A program made the translations under genes and the position numbers. The notes under the pieces were generated by a model. It searched no databases. It saw only the letters and a program-made list of their open reading frames with translations, and was not told the origin of the DNA. Of a stretch of DNA of 64,000 nt, positions 8,347-16,363 are shown piece after piece (positions within the stretch are counted from its first letter, which is position 1; each line of letters opens with the position of its first letter). This DNA comes from Cerasibacillus terrae. GTDB taxonomy: Bacteria > Bacillota > Bacilli > Bacillales > Amphibacillaceae. The DNA lies in contig NZ_VDUW01000003.1 in NCBI RefSeq assembly GCF_008039555.1, positions 238,401 through 302,400 of the forward strand, written 5' to 3'.

Positions 8347-9069
8347 ATGATTCTATTTCCAGCAATTGATATTTTAGATGGAAAATGTGTTCGCCTGAAA
8401 CAAGGTGATTATGATGAGCAAACGATTTACCATGAGTCACCACTTGAAATGGCTAAAATTTGGAAGAATAAGGGGGCAGAATTTTTACATATCGTTGATT
8501 TAGACGCGGCCAGGACAAACGAAGTGCGAAATAAAACATTGATTCAATCAATTACTAAACAGATTGATATTCCGATTCAAGTTGGTGGTGGGATTCGAAC
8601 GATGAAACGAATAAAAACATATCTTTCATCAGGAGTAAACCGAGTCATCATCGGAACTGCCGCAATTAATAATCCACAATTTTTAAAGGAAGCAGTGACA
8701 ACATATAAAGAGAAAATTGCTGTATCCCTTGATGCACGTAACGGTTTTATTGCAACAGAAGGATGGGAAAAGACAAGTACCGTTAAAGCTATCGATTTTG
8801 TAAAAAAGTTAGAGAAATTAGGTGTTAGAACTATTATTTATACAGATATTGCAAAAGATGGAATGCTGCAAGGGCCTAATTTTAAAGAATTACAGGAAAT
8901 AAATGAAAAGACTTCCATGGATGTGATTGCTTCAGGTGGAGTTACCAGTAAAAAGGATATTCAAGCATTACAACAAATGAATTTATACGGTGCAATTATC
9001 GGAAAAGCACTTTATGATGGGAATTTAGAATTAGAAGCAGCATTGGAGGTTACATCTAATGAAAACTAA
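8347..9069 (+). CDS. hisA: ProFAR isomerase (phosphoribosylformimino-AICAR ribotide isomerase)
   Basis: (beta-alpha)8 barrel enzyme performing an Amadori rearrangement in histidine synthesis. The catalytic aspartates are D8 (PAIDILDGKCVRL) and the Asp of VSLDARNG near 127. Phosphate-binding loops are VGGGIRT and ASGGVTS. Length is 240 residues. AAAAGGGGAAGATACG precedes the ATG. Its last 11 bases overlap hisF, whose ribosome site GGAGGT lies inside hisA. Confidence 0.95.
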   Translation: MILFPAIDILDGKCVRLKQGDYDEQTIYHESPLEMAKIWKNKGAEFLHIVDLDAARTNEVRNKTLIQSITKQIDIPIQVGGGIRTMKRIKTYLSSGVNRVIIGTAAINNPQFLKEAVTTYKEKIAVSLDARNGFIATEGWEKTSTVKAIDFVKKLEKLGVRTIIYTDIAKDGMLQGPNFKELQEINEKTSMDVIASGGVTSKKDIQALQQMNLYGAIIGKALYDGNLELEAALEVTSNEN

Positions 9070-9811
9070 ACAAAAGCGGATTATTCCTTGTTTAGATGTT
9101 GATCGTGGGCGAGTGGTCAAAGGAAAACAATTTAAAAATATACAAGATGTTGCTAATCCAATTGATCTAGCAAAACGGTATAACGAAGCAGGTGCGGATG
9201 AACTTGTATTCTATGATATTACTGCAACAAATGAAGGGCGATCGATTTTCTTAAACGTTGTAAAGCAAGTTTCCGAAATCATTTCGATTCCCTTTACAGT
9301 TGGTGGAGGGATTCGTTCGTTACAAGATATGGAAAAAGTCCTAGAAGCAGGTGCTGATAAAATTTCTATCAATAGTGCAGCAATAAAAAATCCTGATTTG
9401 ATTCGAGAAGGAGCAAAACAATTCGGGAAAGACAGGATTGTCTTATCCATGGATGTAAAAAAAATAGCACAGCAAAAATGGCAAGTTTTTATTAATGGCG
9501 GAAGACAAGCAACAGAATTCACTGCTGAAACATGGGCAAAGCAAGGGGAAGAATTTGGTGCTGGAGAACTAGTATTGAATGGTATTAGTGATGATGGTGT
9601 GCAACAAGGATATGATTTACAGTTAATCGAATCCATTCGAAATACAGTTAGTATCCCGATTATTGCAAGTGGTGGAGCAGGAGTGAAGGAACATTTTAAG
9701 ACAGCATTTGAACACGGTGCAGATGGTGCACTTGCTGCTTCTGTTTTTCATTCGGAGGATATAACGATACAAGAGTTAAAAGCATATTTAACAAAAGAAA
9801 ACATTTTCTAA
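9059..9811 (+). CDS. hisF: Imidazole glycerol phosphate synthase, cyclase subunit
   Basis: (beta-alpha)8 barrel that uses ammonia, normally delivered by the glutaminase HisH, to cyclise PRFAR to IGP and AICAR. Catalytic D13 ([12 protein letters not shown]) and D132 (VLSMDVKK) are kept. The ammonia-gate residues known from Thermotoga HisF correspond to R7, E48, K101 and E170, all conserved. The usual D-x-DGT block reads SDDGV (177-181), a mild departure. Length is 250 residues with no fused glutaminase. The conserved gate suggests a HisH partner exists somewhere outside this operon. Confidence 0.94.
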   Translation: MKTKQKRIIPCLDVDRGRVVKGKQFKNIQDVANPIDLAKRYNEAGADELVFYDITATNEGRSIFLNVVKQVSEIISIPFTVGGGIRSLQDMEKVLEAGADKISINSAAIKNPDLIREGAKQFGKDRIVLSMDVKKIAQQKWQVFINGGRQATEFTAETWAKQGEEFGAGELVLNGISDDGVQQGYDLQLIESIRNTVSIPIIASGGAGVKEHFKTAFEHGADGALAASVFHSEDITIQELKAYLTKENIF

Positions 9812-9824
9812 GGAGAATCCAATC

Positions 9825-10466
9825 ATGACAATTGATATTTCTAACATACAATTTGGAGAAAACGGACTTATTCCGGCAATTATTCAAGATGCACAAACAC
9901 AGGAAGTACTCATGTTGGCATATATGAATAAGGAATCACTAAGAAAAACAATGAAAACAAAAGAAACATGGTTTTACAGCCGATCCCGTCAAGAATTATG
10001 GAATAAAGGTGCAACATCTGGTAATAAACAAATAGTTGAGCAGCTGTTCTATGATTGTGATGGAGACACATTACTCATACAAGTAAAACCACTTGGCCCT
10101 GCTTGCCATACTGGTTCTACTTCATGCTTTTTTAATACTAGTATGGAACAAAGGGTTCAACCAACTGAGCTTTTAAATAAACTTGTGTCTACGATTCAAG
10201 AGAGAAGAAAACAGATTGATTCAGATTCCTATACTGCTTATTTATTTCGCGAAGGGTTAGATAAAATTTTAAAGAAAATTGGCGAAGAAGCAAGCGAAGT
10301 CATTATTGGTGCTAAAAACAGAGATAAACAAGAAGTGATTTGGGAGATTTCTGACTTAACATACCACACACTTGTGTTAATGGAGCTGTTAGAAGTAGAT
10401 GTGTACGACATCACGGAGGAGTTAATGAAACGTCATATTGAAAAAAAGGTGAATAAAAATGAGTAA
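9825..10466 (+). CDS. hisIE: Bifunctional phosphoribosyl-AMP cyclohydrolase / phosphoribosyl-ATP pyrophosphohydrolase
   Basis: Fusion of the HisI cyclohydrolase (residues 1-105, with [17 protein letters not shown]77-C-D and the zinc cysteines of [12 protein letters not shown]) to the HisE pyrophosphohydrolase (115-205, with [15 protein letters not shown] and the acidic ISDLTYH helix). It performs steps 2 and 3 of the pathway. Begins 13 bases after hisF behind AAGGAG; its end overlaps hisC by 8 bases. Confidence 0.94.
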   Translation: MTIDISNIQFGENGLIPAIIQDAQTQEVLMLAYMNKESLRKTMKTKETWFYSRSRQELWNKGATSGNKQIVEQLFYDCDGDTLLIQVKPLGPACHTGSTSCFFNTSMEQRVQPTELLNKLVSTIQERRKQIDSDSYTAYLFREGLDKILKKIGEEASEVIIGAKNRDKQEVIWEISDLTYHTLVLMELLEVDVYDITEELMKRHIEKKVNKNE

Positions 10467-11547
10467 ATTTTGGAGTAATCTAGCAAAACAAGCAACTCCC
10501 TATGTTCCTGGTGAACAAATAGATGATGAAGAAATATTGAAATTAAATACGAATGAAAATCCGTATGCACCATCATCTTATGTGCTAGAGGCTATTTCAC
10601 AAGAACTTGGTGGGAATTTACGGTTATATCCATCCCCGACTGTTGATCAATTACGCGAAGTAATGGGGGAATACTATCAATTAGAAAAAGAATGTATATT
10701 TGTAGGGAATGGTTCAGATGAAGTACTTGCTCTTTCTTTTATGGCTTTTTTTAATCCGGGTCAAATGATTCGTTTCCCAAATATAACATATAGCTTTTAT
10801 CCTGTTTATGCTCAGCAGTTTCAAATTCCTTATGAAGAAGTACCAATAAAAGACGACTTCACATTAAATCCAATAGACTTTTATGAGTCAGAGGGTGGAG
10901 TTATTTTCCCTAATCCGAATGCACCTACAAGTCTGGCATTACCAATCGAAGAAGTAGAGAATATAGTAAAAAATAACCCAAACAATGTCGTCATTATTGA
11001 TGAAGCATATGTTGATTTTGCCAAACAAACAGCAGTTCCACTAATCAAAAAATATCCCAATATATTGATTGTCCAAACAACATCTAAATCCCGCTCTTTA
11101 GCAGGACTAAGGGTTGGTTATGCCTTAGGAAATCCAAATTTGATTCAAGCACTAAACCGGATGAAAGATTCATTTAATTCATATACAATGGATCGGCTTG
11201 CAATAGCAGGAGCCATTGCCTCTTTTCAAGATGATTTAACAATCAAAGAAAATGTAACAAAAATCATAAATACAAGAAAATGGGTGACAGAAGCACTGCG
11301 TGAACTGGGCTTTCAGGTACTCCCATCCGAGACTAATTTTATTTTTGCGACACATCCGAAGTATTTAGCTAAAACTCTTTATGAAAGATTAAAGCAGGCA
11401 AAAATTTTAACACGTCATTTTCCTAATCCACTTATTTCCCATTATTTACGAGTATCCATTGGTACAAATCAAGAAATGGAACAATTTTTAAATCAACTAC
11501 AAGAAATAATGGAAAATTTATCACCAATAAATGAAAAGAAACAGTAG
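10459..11547 (+). CDS. hisC: Histidinol-phosphate aminotransferase
   Basis: PLP-dependent fold-type I transaminase converting imidazole acetol phosphate to histidinol phosphate. The Schiff-base lysine is K210 in [25 protein letters not shown] near the start, FVGNGSDE and [11 protein letters not shown] (PLP-contacting Asp) are visible. Length is 362 residues. In many Bacillus species hisC sits in the trp cluster; here it closes the his operon and overlaps hisIE. No clear terminator follows before the SRAP gene promoter. Confidence 0.93.
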   Translation: MSKFWSNLAKQATPYVPGEQIDDEEILKLNTNENPYAPSSYVLEAISQELGGNLRLYPSPTVDQLREVMGEYYQLEKECIFVGNGSDEVLALSFMAFFNPGQMIRFPNITYSFYPVYAQQFQIPYEEVPIKDDFTLNPIDFYESEGGVIFPNPNAPTSLALPIEEVENIVKNNPNNVVIIDEAYVDFAKQTAVPLIKKYPNILIVQTTSKSRSLAGLRVGYALGNPNLIQALNRMKDSFNSYTMDRLAIAGAIASFQDDLTIKENVTKIINTRKWVTEALRELGFQVLPSETNFIFATHPKYLAKTLYERLKQAKILTRHFPNPLISHYLRVSIGTNQEMEQFLNQLQEIMENLSPINEKKQ

Positions 11548-11587
11548 AATGACATGATAAATGTATATAAAAAAGAATGTCCATACA

Positions 11588-11596
11588 TGCTATAAT
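11588..11596 (+). promoter_or_regulatory. Extended -10 promoter of the SRAP gene
   Basis: TGC followed directly by TATAAT (11591-11596), 25 bases before the start codon. No good -35 is visible at 17 bases, as is common for extended -10 promoters. Confidence 0.5.
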
Positions 11597-11620
11597 AGGA
11601 GTAAAAATGGGGTGACAAGG

Positions 11621-12286
11621 ATGTGTGGACGTTTTACATTATTGGCAGATGAGGAAGAAATTCTTCAAACATTTGATATAAAACAGCCGATTACTGATTA
11701 CCAACCAAGCTTTAATATTGCACCAGGACAATCGGTTTTAACGATTATTCATGATGGGAAAGAAAAGCGCGCAGGTTATATTCGCTGGGGGCTTGTTCCA
11801 TCATGGGCAAAAGATGAGAAGATCGGATATAAAATGATCAACGCAAGAAATGAAACAGCTCATGAAAAGCCAAGTTTTAAAAAACTAATGGCTAAAAAGC
11901 GATGCCTCATTATTGCAGATAGTTTTTATGAATGGCAACAAGATGCACAACAAAAACAACCAAAGCGAATTCAAGTAAAAGATCGTGAACTATTTGCATT
12001 TGCAGGTCTATGGGACAAATGGGAATATGCTGGTAAAAAACTGTTTACATGTACGATGTTAACTACAGAGGCAAATGATTTTATGCAAAAAATTCATCAT
12101 CGAATGCCAATAATCTTACCAAAAGAAAAGCAAGATGAATGGATACAGCCGAATACCTTACACCCAAAAGAGGCCAAGCAATTTATTGACTCCATTCAAA
12201 TGGATCAACTAACAGCTTATGATGTCTCCACATATGTTAATACAGCGAAGAATAATGATAAAAATTGTATTGCTCCACTTGTGTAA
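11621..12286 (+). CDS. SRAP-domain abasic-site-processing protein (HMCES/YedK family)
   Basis: Crosslinks to abasic sites in single-stranded DNA through a thiazolidine made by its N-terminal cysteine. The frame extends upstream, but the start is set at ATG 11621 because processing must expose C2 in MCGRFTL. Conserved blocks are NIAPGQ, WGLVPSWA, INARNETAHEKPSF (DNA contacts), SFYEWQ (catalytic Glu) and HHRMPIIL (catalytic His). Length 221 residues, normal for the family. It has its own promoter just after the his operon; no LexA box was seen. Confidence 0.9.
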   Translation: MCGRFTLLADEEEILQTFDIKQPITDYQPSFNIAPGQSVLTIIHDGKEKRAGYIRWGLVPSWAKDEKIGYKMINARNETAHEKPSFKKLMAKKRCLIIADSFYEWQQDAQQKQPKRIQVKDRELFAFAGLWDKWEYAGKKLFTCTMLTTEANDFMQKIHHRMPIILPKEKQDEWIQPNTLHPKEAKQFIDSIQMDQLTAYDVSTYVNTAKNNDKNCIAPLV

Positions 12287-12460
12287 GTTTGCTTTCTAAA
12301 AGATCATTATGTTTGAAGGTATACGACTTTTCCAGTGTTTCCCTTAATAAGGATTTTGTTGTAGGAGAAAGCTCATGCGGGCTGTTTCCACATGCCTGAA
12401 ATGTAGAAATTACAGAACTTGCAACTATTTGTGAGTTAAGAAAATCATAGGAATTTATGG
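12237..12460 (-). other. Unexplained antisense reading frame, possibly a gene remnant
   Basis: A minus-strand frame of about 75 codons contains a protein-like stretch (TFQACGNSPHELSP followed by LLRETLEKSY) rich in Ser, Leu, Glu and Lys. It has no ATG/GTG start with a ribosome site, begins after an in-frame stop, and overlaps the 3' end of the SRAP gene. It may be the tail of a decayed gene; I do not recognise a family. Confidence 0.2.
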
Positions 12461-12544
12461 ACTAAACACAATTTACCGAGTATGAACGTAATTTTAATAT
12501 TGATTGAGACATAAAAATTTGACATTCTCATTACCAAAAGGTGC

Positions 12545-12581
12545 AAAAACAAGAAGGAATATAATACCCCTTCTTGTTTTT
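12545..12581 (-). terminator. Intrinsic terminator of the AGCS symporter gene
   Basis: Perfect 13-base arms AAAAACAAGAAGG (12545-12557) and CCTTCTTGTTTTT (12569-12581). On the minus strand this follows the stop codon and ends in a T-run. Confidence 0.85.
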
Positions 12582-12593
12582 ATAGTGAAAATA

Positions 12594-13958
12594 TTATGCA
12601 GCTGCTTTTTTCTTTTCCTTCTCTTGTCTCTGTTCTTCTTTGGCAACTTTTAAGAATCTTTTTGTTTCATAGGCGACAACTCCAGAGAGTCCGAGTAAAC
12701 CAATTAAGTTTGGAAAAGCCATTAATGCGTTCATAATATCTGAAATACCCCAAACAATATTTAACTTTGCCACTGCACCGAACGCAATAGCTAGTACAAA
12801 AACAACACGGTAATATGGAATTGCTTTGTCACTGAAAAGATATGCAAAGCATTTTTCTCCATAATATGACCAACCGATTAGTGTAGAAAATGCAAATAGA
12901 ACGATTCCAATTGTAACAATCATTCCACCTGTATCACCTAAATAGTGAGAAAATGCTGCTGCTGTTAAATCCCCACCTTCAGGGCCAGTTCCGGCTAGTC
13001 CAGACATAACAATAGTAATCCCTGTTATAGAACACACAATAATAGTATCAATAAGAACTTGTGTCATGGATACAAGAGCTTGTCTTCCTGGGTAGTCTGT
13101 TTTAGCTGCTGCTGCAGCAATTGGAGCAGAACCAAGTCCAGCCTCATTGGAGAAAACACCACGAGCAACCCCGTATCGAATTACTGTACCTAATACTCCA
13201 CCACCGAGAGCACTTCCAGTAAATGCGTCAGTGAAAATTAACTTTATAACTCCAGGTACAACGTCAATATTAATAATCATAATGATAGCCCCACCGAGAA
13301 CATAGATAAGCGCCATAATTGGTACAAATAATGCTGTTACTTTACCAATGGATTTAATTCCTCCGAGGATAACGAGTCCAGCTAAGACAGTAAGAATTAC
13401 CCCTGTTGCCCAACTAGGAATACTAAAAGAACGAGCTAGAGCATCGGAAACAGAGTTAGACTGAACCATATTTCCTATTCCAAAAGCAGCGACAGATCCG
13501 AAAATAGCAAATAGAACCCCAAGCCATTTTGCATTCAAACCTCGTTCTAAATAATACATCGGTCCACCTGACATTTCTCCTTTACTATTTTCCACCCGAT
13601 ATTTTACAGCTAAAATAGCTTCTGCATATTTTGTGGCCATTCCAAATAAAGCGGAGATCCACATCCAAAAAATAGCACCTGGTCCACCGAGAACAACTGC
13701 TGTTGCAACACCAACAATATTTCCGGTCCCTATTGTTGCAGCCATAGCAGTTGTTAATGCTTGATAATGCGTAATGTCACCTTTTGAATTTTTATCCTGT
13801 TTAGCTGGACTGAAGGCGAGTTTTAATGCGTAAGGTAGTGTACGAAATTGAAGAAAACCTAAACGAAATGTGAGGTATAATCCAGTTCCAACAATTAAAA
13901 TTAATGTAATAGGACCCCAGACAAAATCACTAATCTTTCCAATAACATCTTCCATCAT
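12594..13958 (-). CDS. Sodium:alanine/glycine symporter (AGCS family)
   Basis: Integral membrane carrier coupling Na+ (or H+) entry to uptake of a small neutral amino acid such as alanine, glycine or glutamine. 454 residues with about ten hydrophobic segments. Family motifs include TIGTGNIVGVATA (about 74-86), GGPGAIFWMW, SGGPMYYLERG and RGVFSNEAGLGSAPIAAA. The C-terminal tail is Lys/Glu-rich. Two ATGs follow AGAGGGGG; the second (13955) has the better spacing. It is divergent from yfkJ and monocistronic. The substrate cannot be told from sequence. Confidence 0.9.
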   Translation of the reverse strand: MMEDVIGKISDFVWGPITLILIVGTGLYLTFRLGFLQFRTLPYALKLAFSPAKQDKNSKGDITHYQALTTAMAATIGTGNIVGVATAVVLGGPGAIFWMWISALFGMATKYAEAILAVKYRVENSKGEMSGGPMYYLERGLNAKWLGVLFAIFGSVAAFGIGNMVQSNSVSDALARSFSIPSWATGVILTVLAGLVILGGIKSIGKVTALFVPIMALIYVLGGAIIMIINIDVVPGVIKLIFTDAFTGSALGGGVLGTVIRYGVARGVFSNEAGLGSAPIAAAAAKTDYPGRQALVSMTQVLIDTIIVCSITGITIVMSGLAGTGPEGGDLTAAAFSHYLGDTGGMIVTIGIVLFAFSTLIGWSYYGEKCFAYLFSDKAIPYYRVVFVLAIAFGAVAKLNIVWGISDIMNALMAFPNLIGLLGLSGVVAYETKRFLKVAKEEQRQEKEKKKAAA

Positions 13959-14108
13959 AATCCCCCTCTGTTATATAATAGTTTATTGATAGTTACTATT
14001 GTGCTGAAAAATTGCAAAAATGTCAATACTTTTTCGAAAATAATTAGAATATTTTAGGTAGTGAAAAAGATATAAAAAATATCCAAGAAAAGATAAATAC
14101 TTACTAAC

Positions 14109-14137
14109 TTGTAAAAAATTCGTTATACTAATATATA
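14109..14137 (+). promoter_or_regulatory. SigA-type promoter of yfkJ
   Basis: TTGTAA (14109-14114) and TATATA (14132-14137) with a 17-base spacer, 28 bases upstream of the TTG start. Confidence 0.55.
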
Positions 14138-14164
14138 AGTAAAAGTTAGGTGGGGGATGATCTT

Positions 14165-14638
14165 TTGGTACAGGTGTTATTTGTTTGTTTAGGAAATATT
14201 TGTCGTTCACCAATGGCAGAAGCGATTTTTCGTAAAATGGTCCATACAGAAAATCTTCAAAATGAAATACGGATTGATTCAGCTGGAACAGGCTCTTGGC
14301 ACATTGGTTCCGTACCACACGAAGGAACAAGAAATGTATTGGATCAAAAAGAGATTTCTTACGAAGGACAACAAGCAAGACAAGTGAAAAAAGAAGATTG
14401 GAATACATTTGATTATATTATTGCAATGGATGAACAAAATATAGAAGATTTGCAAAAGATTGGACAAAAAAATAGGAATACTATTGTTGCAAAATTGATG
14501 GATTTTATTGATAATCCAAAGGAGACCAATGTACCAGATCCGTATTTCACTGGAGATTTTGATTATACATATGAATTGGTTTCAGAAGGCTGTAAAAATT
14601 TATTACACCATATAAAAAATGAACATCATATCGATTAA
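14165..14638 (+). CDS. yfkJ: Low-molecular-weight protein tyrosine phosphatase
   Basis: Cytoplasmic phosphatase; the B. subtilis orthologue YfkJ is linked to ethanol stress. The active-site P-loop is C8-LGNIC-R14-S15, and the general acid is D125 in PDPYFTG. TTG at 14165 is taken as start: GGTGGGGG lies 8 bases upstream and the 157-residue product matches YfkJ. A longer frame from GTG 14150 would include that ribosome site. The next two genes are those that follow yfkJ in B. subtilis, supporting orthology. Confidence 0.92.
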   Translation: MVQVLFVCLGNICRSPMAEAIFRKMVHTENLQNEIRIDSAGTGSWHIGSVPHEGTRNVLDQKEISYEGQQARQVKKEDWNTFDYIIAMDEQNIEDLQKIGQKNRNTIVAKLMDFIDNPKETNVPDPYFTGDFDYTYELVSEGCKNLLHHIKNEHHID

Positions 14639-14652
14639 AGGAGAGATTCTTC

Positions 14653-14946
14653 ATGGGAAAACGCAAATTATTAGTAGGAATGATTGGTGGAGCAGTTATT
14701 GGAGGAATCGTTACGCTATTCGATTCAGAAACACGTGGATATGCAAAACAAAAGCTAATGGAAGTAAAAGATACATCTAGTGAAGCATTAAAAAATCCAT
14801 CTACTACAATTCGTAATTTCCAAACATCATTTGATGAATTTGGTCAAAAGCTTAATTATCAAGCTAAAAATGCCATTAATGCATTGGAACAAGTAGAAAA
14901 CACATTAGAAAAGGTATCACGTAAAACCAAAAAAATAGAAGACTAA
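14653..14946 (+). CDS. yfkI: YtxH-like membrane-anchored protein, YfkI position
   Basis: 97 residues: a short N-terminal glycine-rich hydrophobic segment (LVGMIGGAVIGGIVTLF, 7-23) followed by a charged, amphipathic helical tail (LMEVKDTSSEALKNP and EQVENTLEKVSRKTKK). This is the pattern of YtxH/general-stress proteins. Function is unknown. It lies 14 bases after yfkJ with AAAGGAGAG before the ATG, in the same order as B. subtilis yfkJ-yfkI-yfkH; the symbol rests mainly on synteny. Confidence 0.7.
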   Translation: MGKRKLLVGMIGGAVIGGIVTLFDSETRGYAKQKLMEVKDTSSEALKNPSTTIRNFQTSFDEFGQKLNYQAKNAINALEQVENTLEKVSRKTKKIED

Positions 14947-14959
14947 TCATCAGAGAGAG

Positions 14960-14995
14960 CCGGTAAACCAAGTTAGAAAACGGATTTACCGGTTT
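14960..14995 (+). terminator. Weak terminator after yfkI
   Basis: CCGGTAAACC pairs with GGATTTACCGG around a 12-base loop, ending in TTTATATTT. The short T-run suggests partial read-through into yfkH. Confidence 0.5.
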
Positions 14996-15081
14996 ATATT
15001 TGAATAATAATACAAGTACTTACATATAACGGGTAAGAGTAGTATGAATCCTGAGCTTTTTTGCAAAAGGAATGTGATGTA

Positions 15082-15909
15082 ATGGAGAAAATACTGTCAT
15101 TTTTGAAACAATTATATGAACGAATCATAGAGGGGGACGTTTTTGGACTTGCAGCACAATTGGCTTACTTTTTTTTATTATCCATGTTTCCTTTACTTAT
15201 TTTATTGATCACATTAATTGGATATTTACCAATTGATAAACAGACTTTGATGGAGTCACTTGCTTCTGTTGCTCCTGGAGATACGATGGAGTTAATTGAT
15301 TCGAATCTAAGTATGTTATTAGAACAACAGAATACAGGTTTATTATCTATCGGTATTATTGGAACATTATGGTCTGCTTCTAATGGAGTCAATGCCATTA
15401 TGAGAGCTTTAAACAGGGCATACAAGGTAGAGGAGAATCGACCATTTTATTTATCACGGTTGATCGCAATTATTATGATGATCGCAATGGTTATTGTAAT
15501 TGTTGTTGCACTTCTATTACCAATACTTGGACGAATGATTGGTATTTATATTTTTTCTTTTGTCGGATTGTCTGATGATTTTATTGAGTTCTGGAATACA
15601 TTCCGTTGGGTGATTTCCTCTATCGTGTTTTTTATTGTTTTTTTAGCCTTGTATTGGTTTGCACCAAATAGAAAAATTAGATTAAGTAATGCCATTCCAG
15701 GTGCATTATTTACTACATTTAGCTGGCAACTTGTTTCTCTTGCTTTTTCTTTTTATGTGGAAACAATTGGTAATTATTCAGCAACGTATGGAAGTCTTGG
15801 AGCTGTTATTGTATTAATGATCTGGTTTTATATATCTGGAATTATTATTATTATTGGTGGAACCATTAATGCAGTTGTTCAAGAATGGACTGAACGGAAA
15901 GAAAAATGA
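15082..15909 (+). CDS. yfkH: YihY/UPF0761 family membrane protein
   Basis: Six-helix integral membrane protein once misnamed ribonuclease BN; its function is unknown. From the ATG at 15082 it is 275 residues, as in B. subtilis YfkH. It carries the family blocks GLAAQLAYFFLLSMFPLL, LWSASNGVNAIMRALNRAY, LYWFAPNRKI.LSNAIPGA and TYGSLGAVIVLMIWFYISG. A TTG at 15061 would add seven residues but overlaps AAGGA. It ends in a strong terminator. Confidence 0.88.
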   Translation: MEKILSFLKQLYERIIEGDVFGLAAQLAYFFLLSMFPLLILLITLIGYLPIDKQTLMESLASVAPGDTMELIDSNLSMLLEQQNTGLLSIGIIGTLWSASNGVNAIMRALNRAYKVEENRPFYLSRLIAIIMMIAMVIVIVVALLLPILGRMIGIYIFSFVGLSDDFIEFWNTFRWVISSIVFFIVFLALYWFAPNRKIRLSNAIPGALFTTFSWQLVSLAFSFYVETIGNYSATYGSLGAVIVLMIWFYISGIIIIIGGTINAVVQEWTERKEK

Positions 15910-15941
15910 AAAAAGCTGTCTAACTCCAGACAGCTTTTTGT
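15910..15941 (+). terminator. Intrinsic terminator of yfkH
   Basis: Perfect 11-base arms AAAAAGCTGTC (15910-15920) and GACAGCTTTTT (15929-15939) just after the stop codon. Confidence 0.9.
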
Positions 15942-16363
15942 TTAAGATATTATATATTATTTCGGTTGTATGAATTTCCAGGTTCACTGGATTTCCGGGA
16001 ACGATTACTCTCTATTCGATTACTTCTTGTGAGAGGCGGGACAAGGTGAAAAGTGAGTTAGGGTGTGTATTCATGGTGGTAAACATTGAGAATGTATACT
16101 GCCTAAAACATAAATCCAACAACAGGGTAACGTAAATAATCCAAATCAAAGTGGCTCCAATCATCGTTTTTTAATGATTGGAGCCTTTATTAAGATCTTT
16201 CGGCTAAGTTATGTCCAGCCTTTTTGTTTAAGATATTTTATATTATTTTTTGACTTGTATTCTACGGGTTCTCTTCTTGCTCATTTCTCGGAAAAAATCC
16301 CTGTATATGTCAACTGTAAATTTTTTTATATATTATTCTCCTAATAAACTTTTGGGAACAATC
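15942..16363. other. Gene-free stretch with a duplicated segment and an orphan terminator
   Basis: The sequence after the yfkH terminator (CTTTTTGTTTAAGATATT then TATATT, 15933-15960) recurs at 16222-16248. Between the copies lies an orphan 12-base perfect stem GGCTCCAATCAT/ATGATTGGAGCC (about 16152-16186) followed by TTTATT. A 20-codon frame beginning ATGGTGGTAAACATT near 16073 has weak support. This looks like an insertion or duplication flanked by yfkH 3' sequence; no known element was recognised. Confidence 0.5.

Noticed and set aside
9171..9260. HisF as a sugar-biosynthesis paralogue (WbuZ-type)
   Set aside because: The CLDVxxGRVVKG start, catalytic aspartates and ammonia-gate residues are those of true HisF, and it sits inside the his operon.
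13983..14408. 141-codon minus-strand frame opposite yfkJ
   Set aside because: Overlaps the recognised phosphatase gene and its promoter; low-complexity hydrophobic translation without family features.
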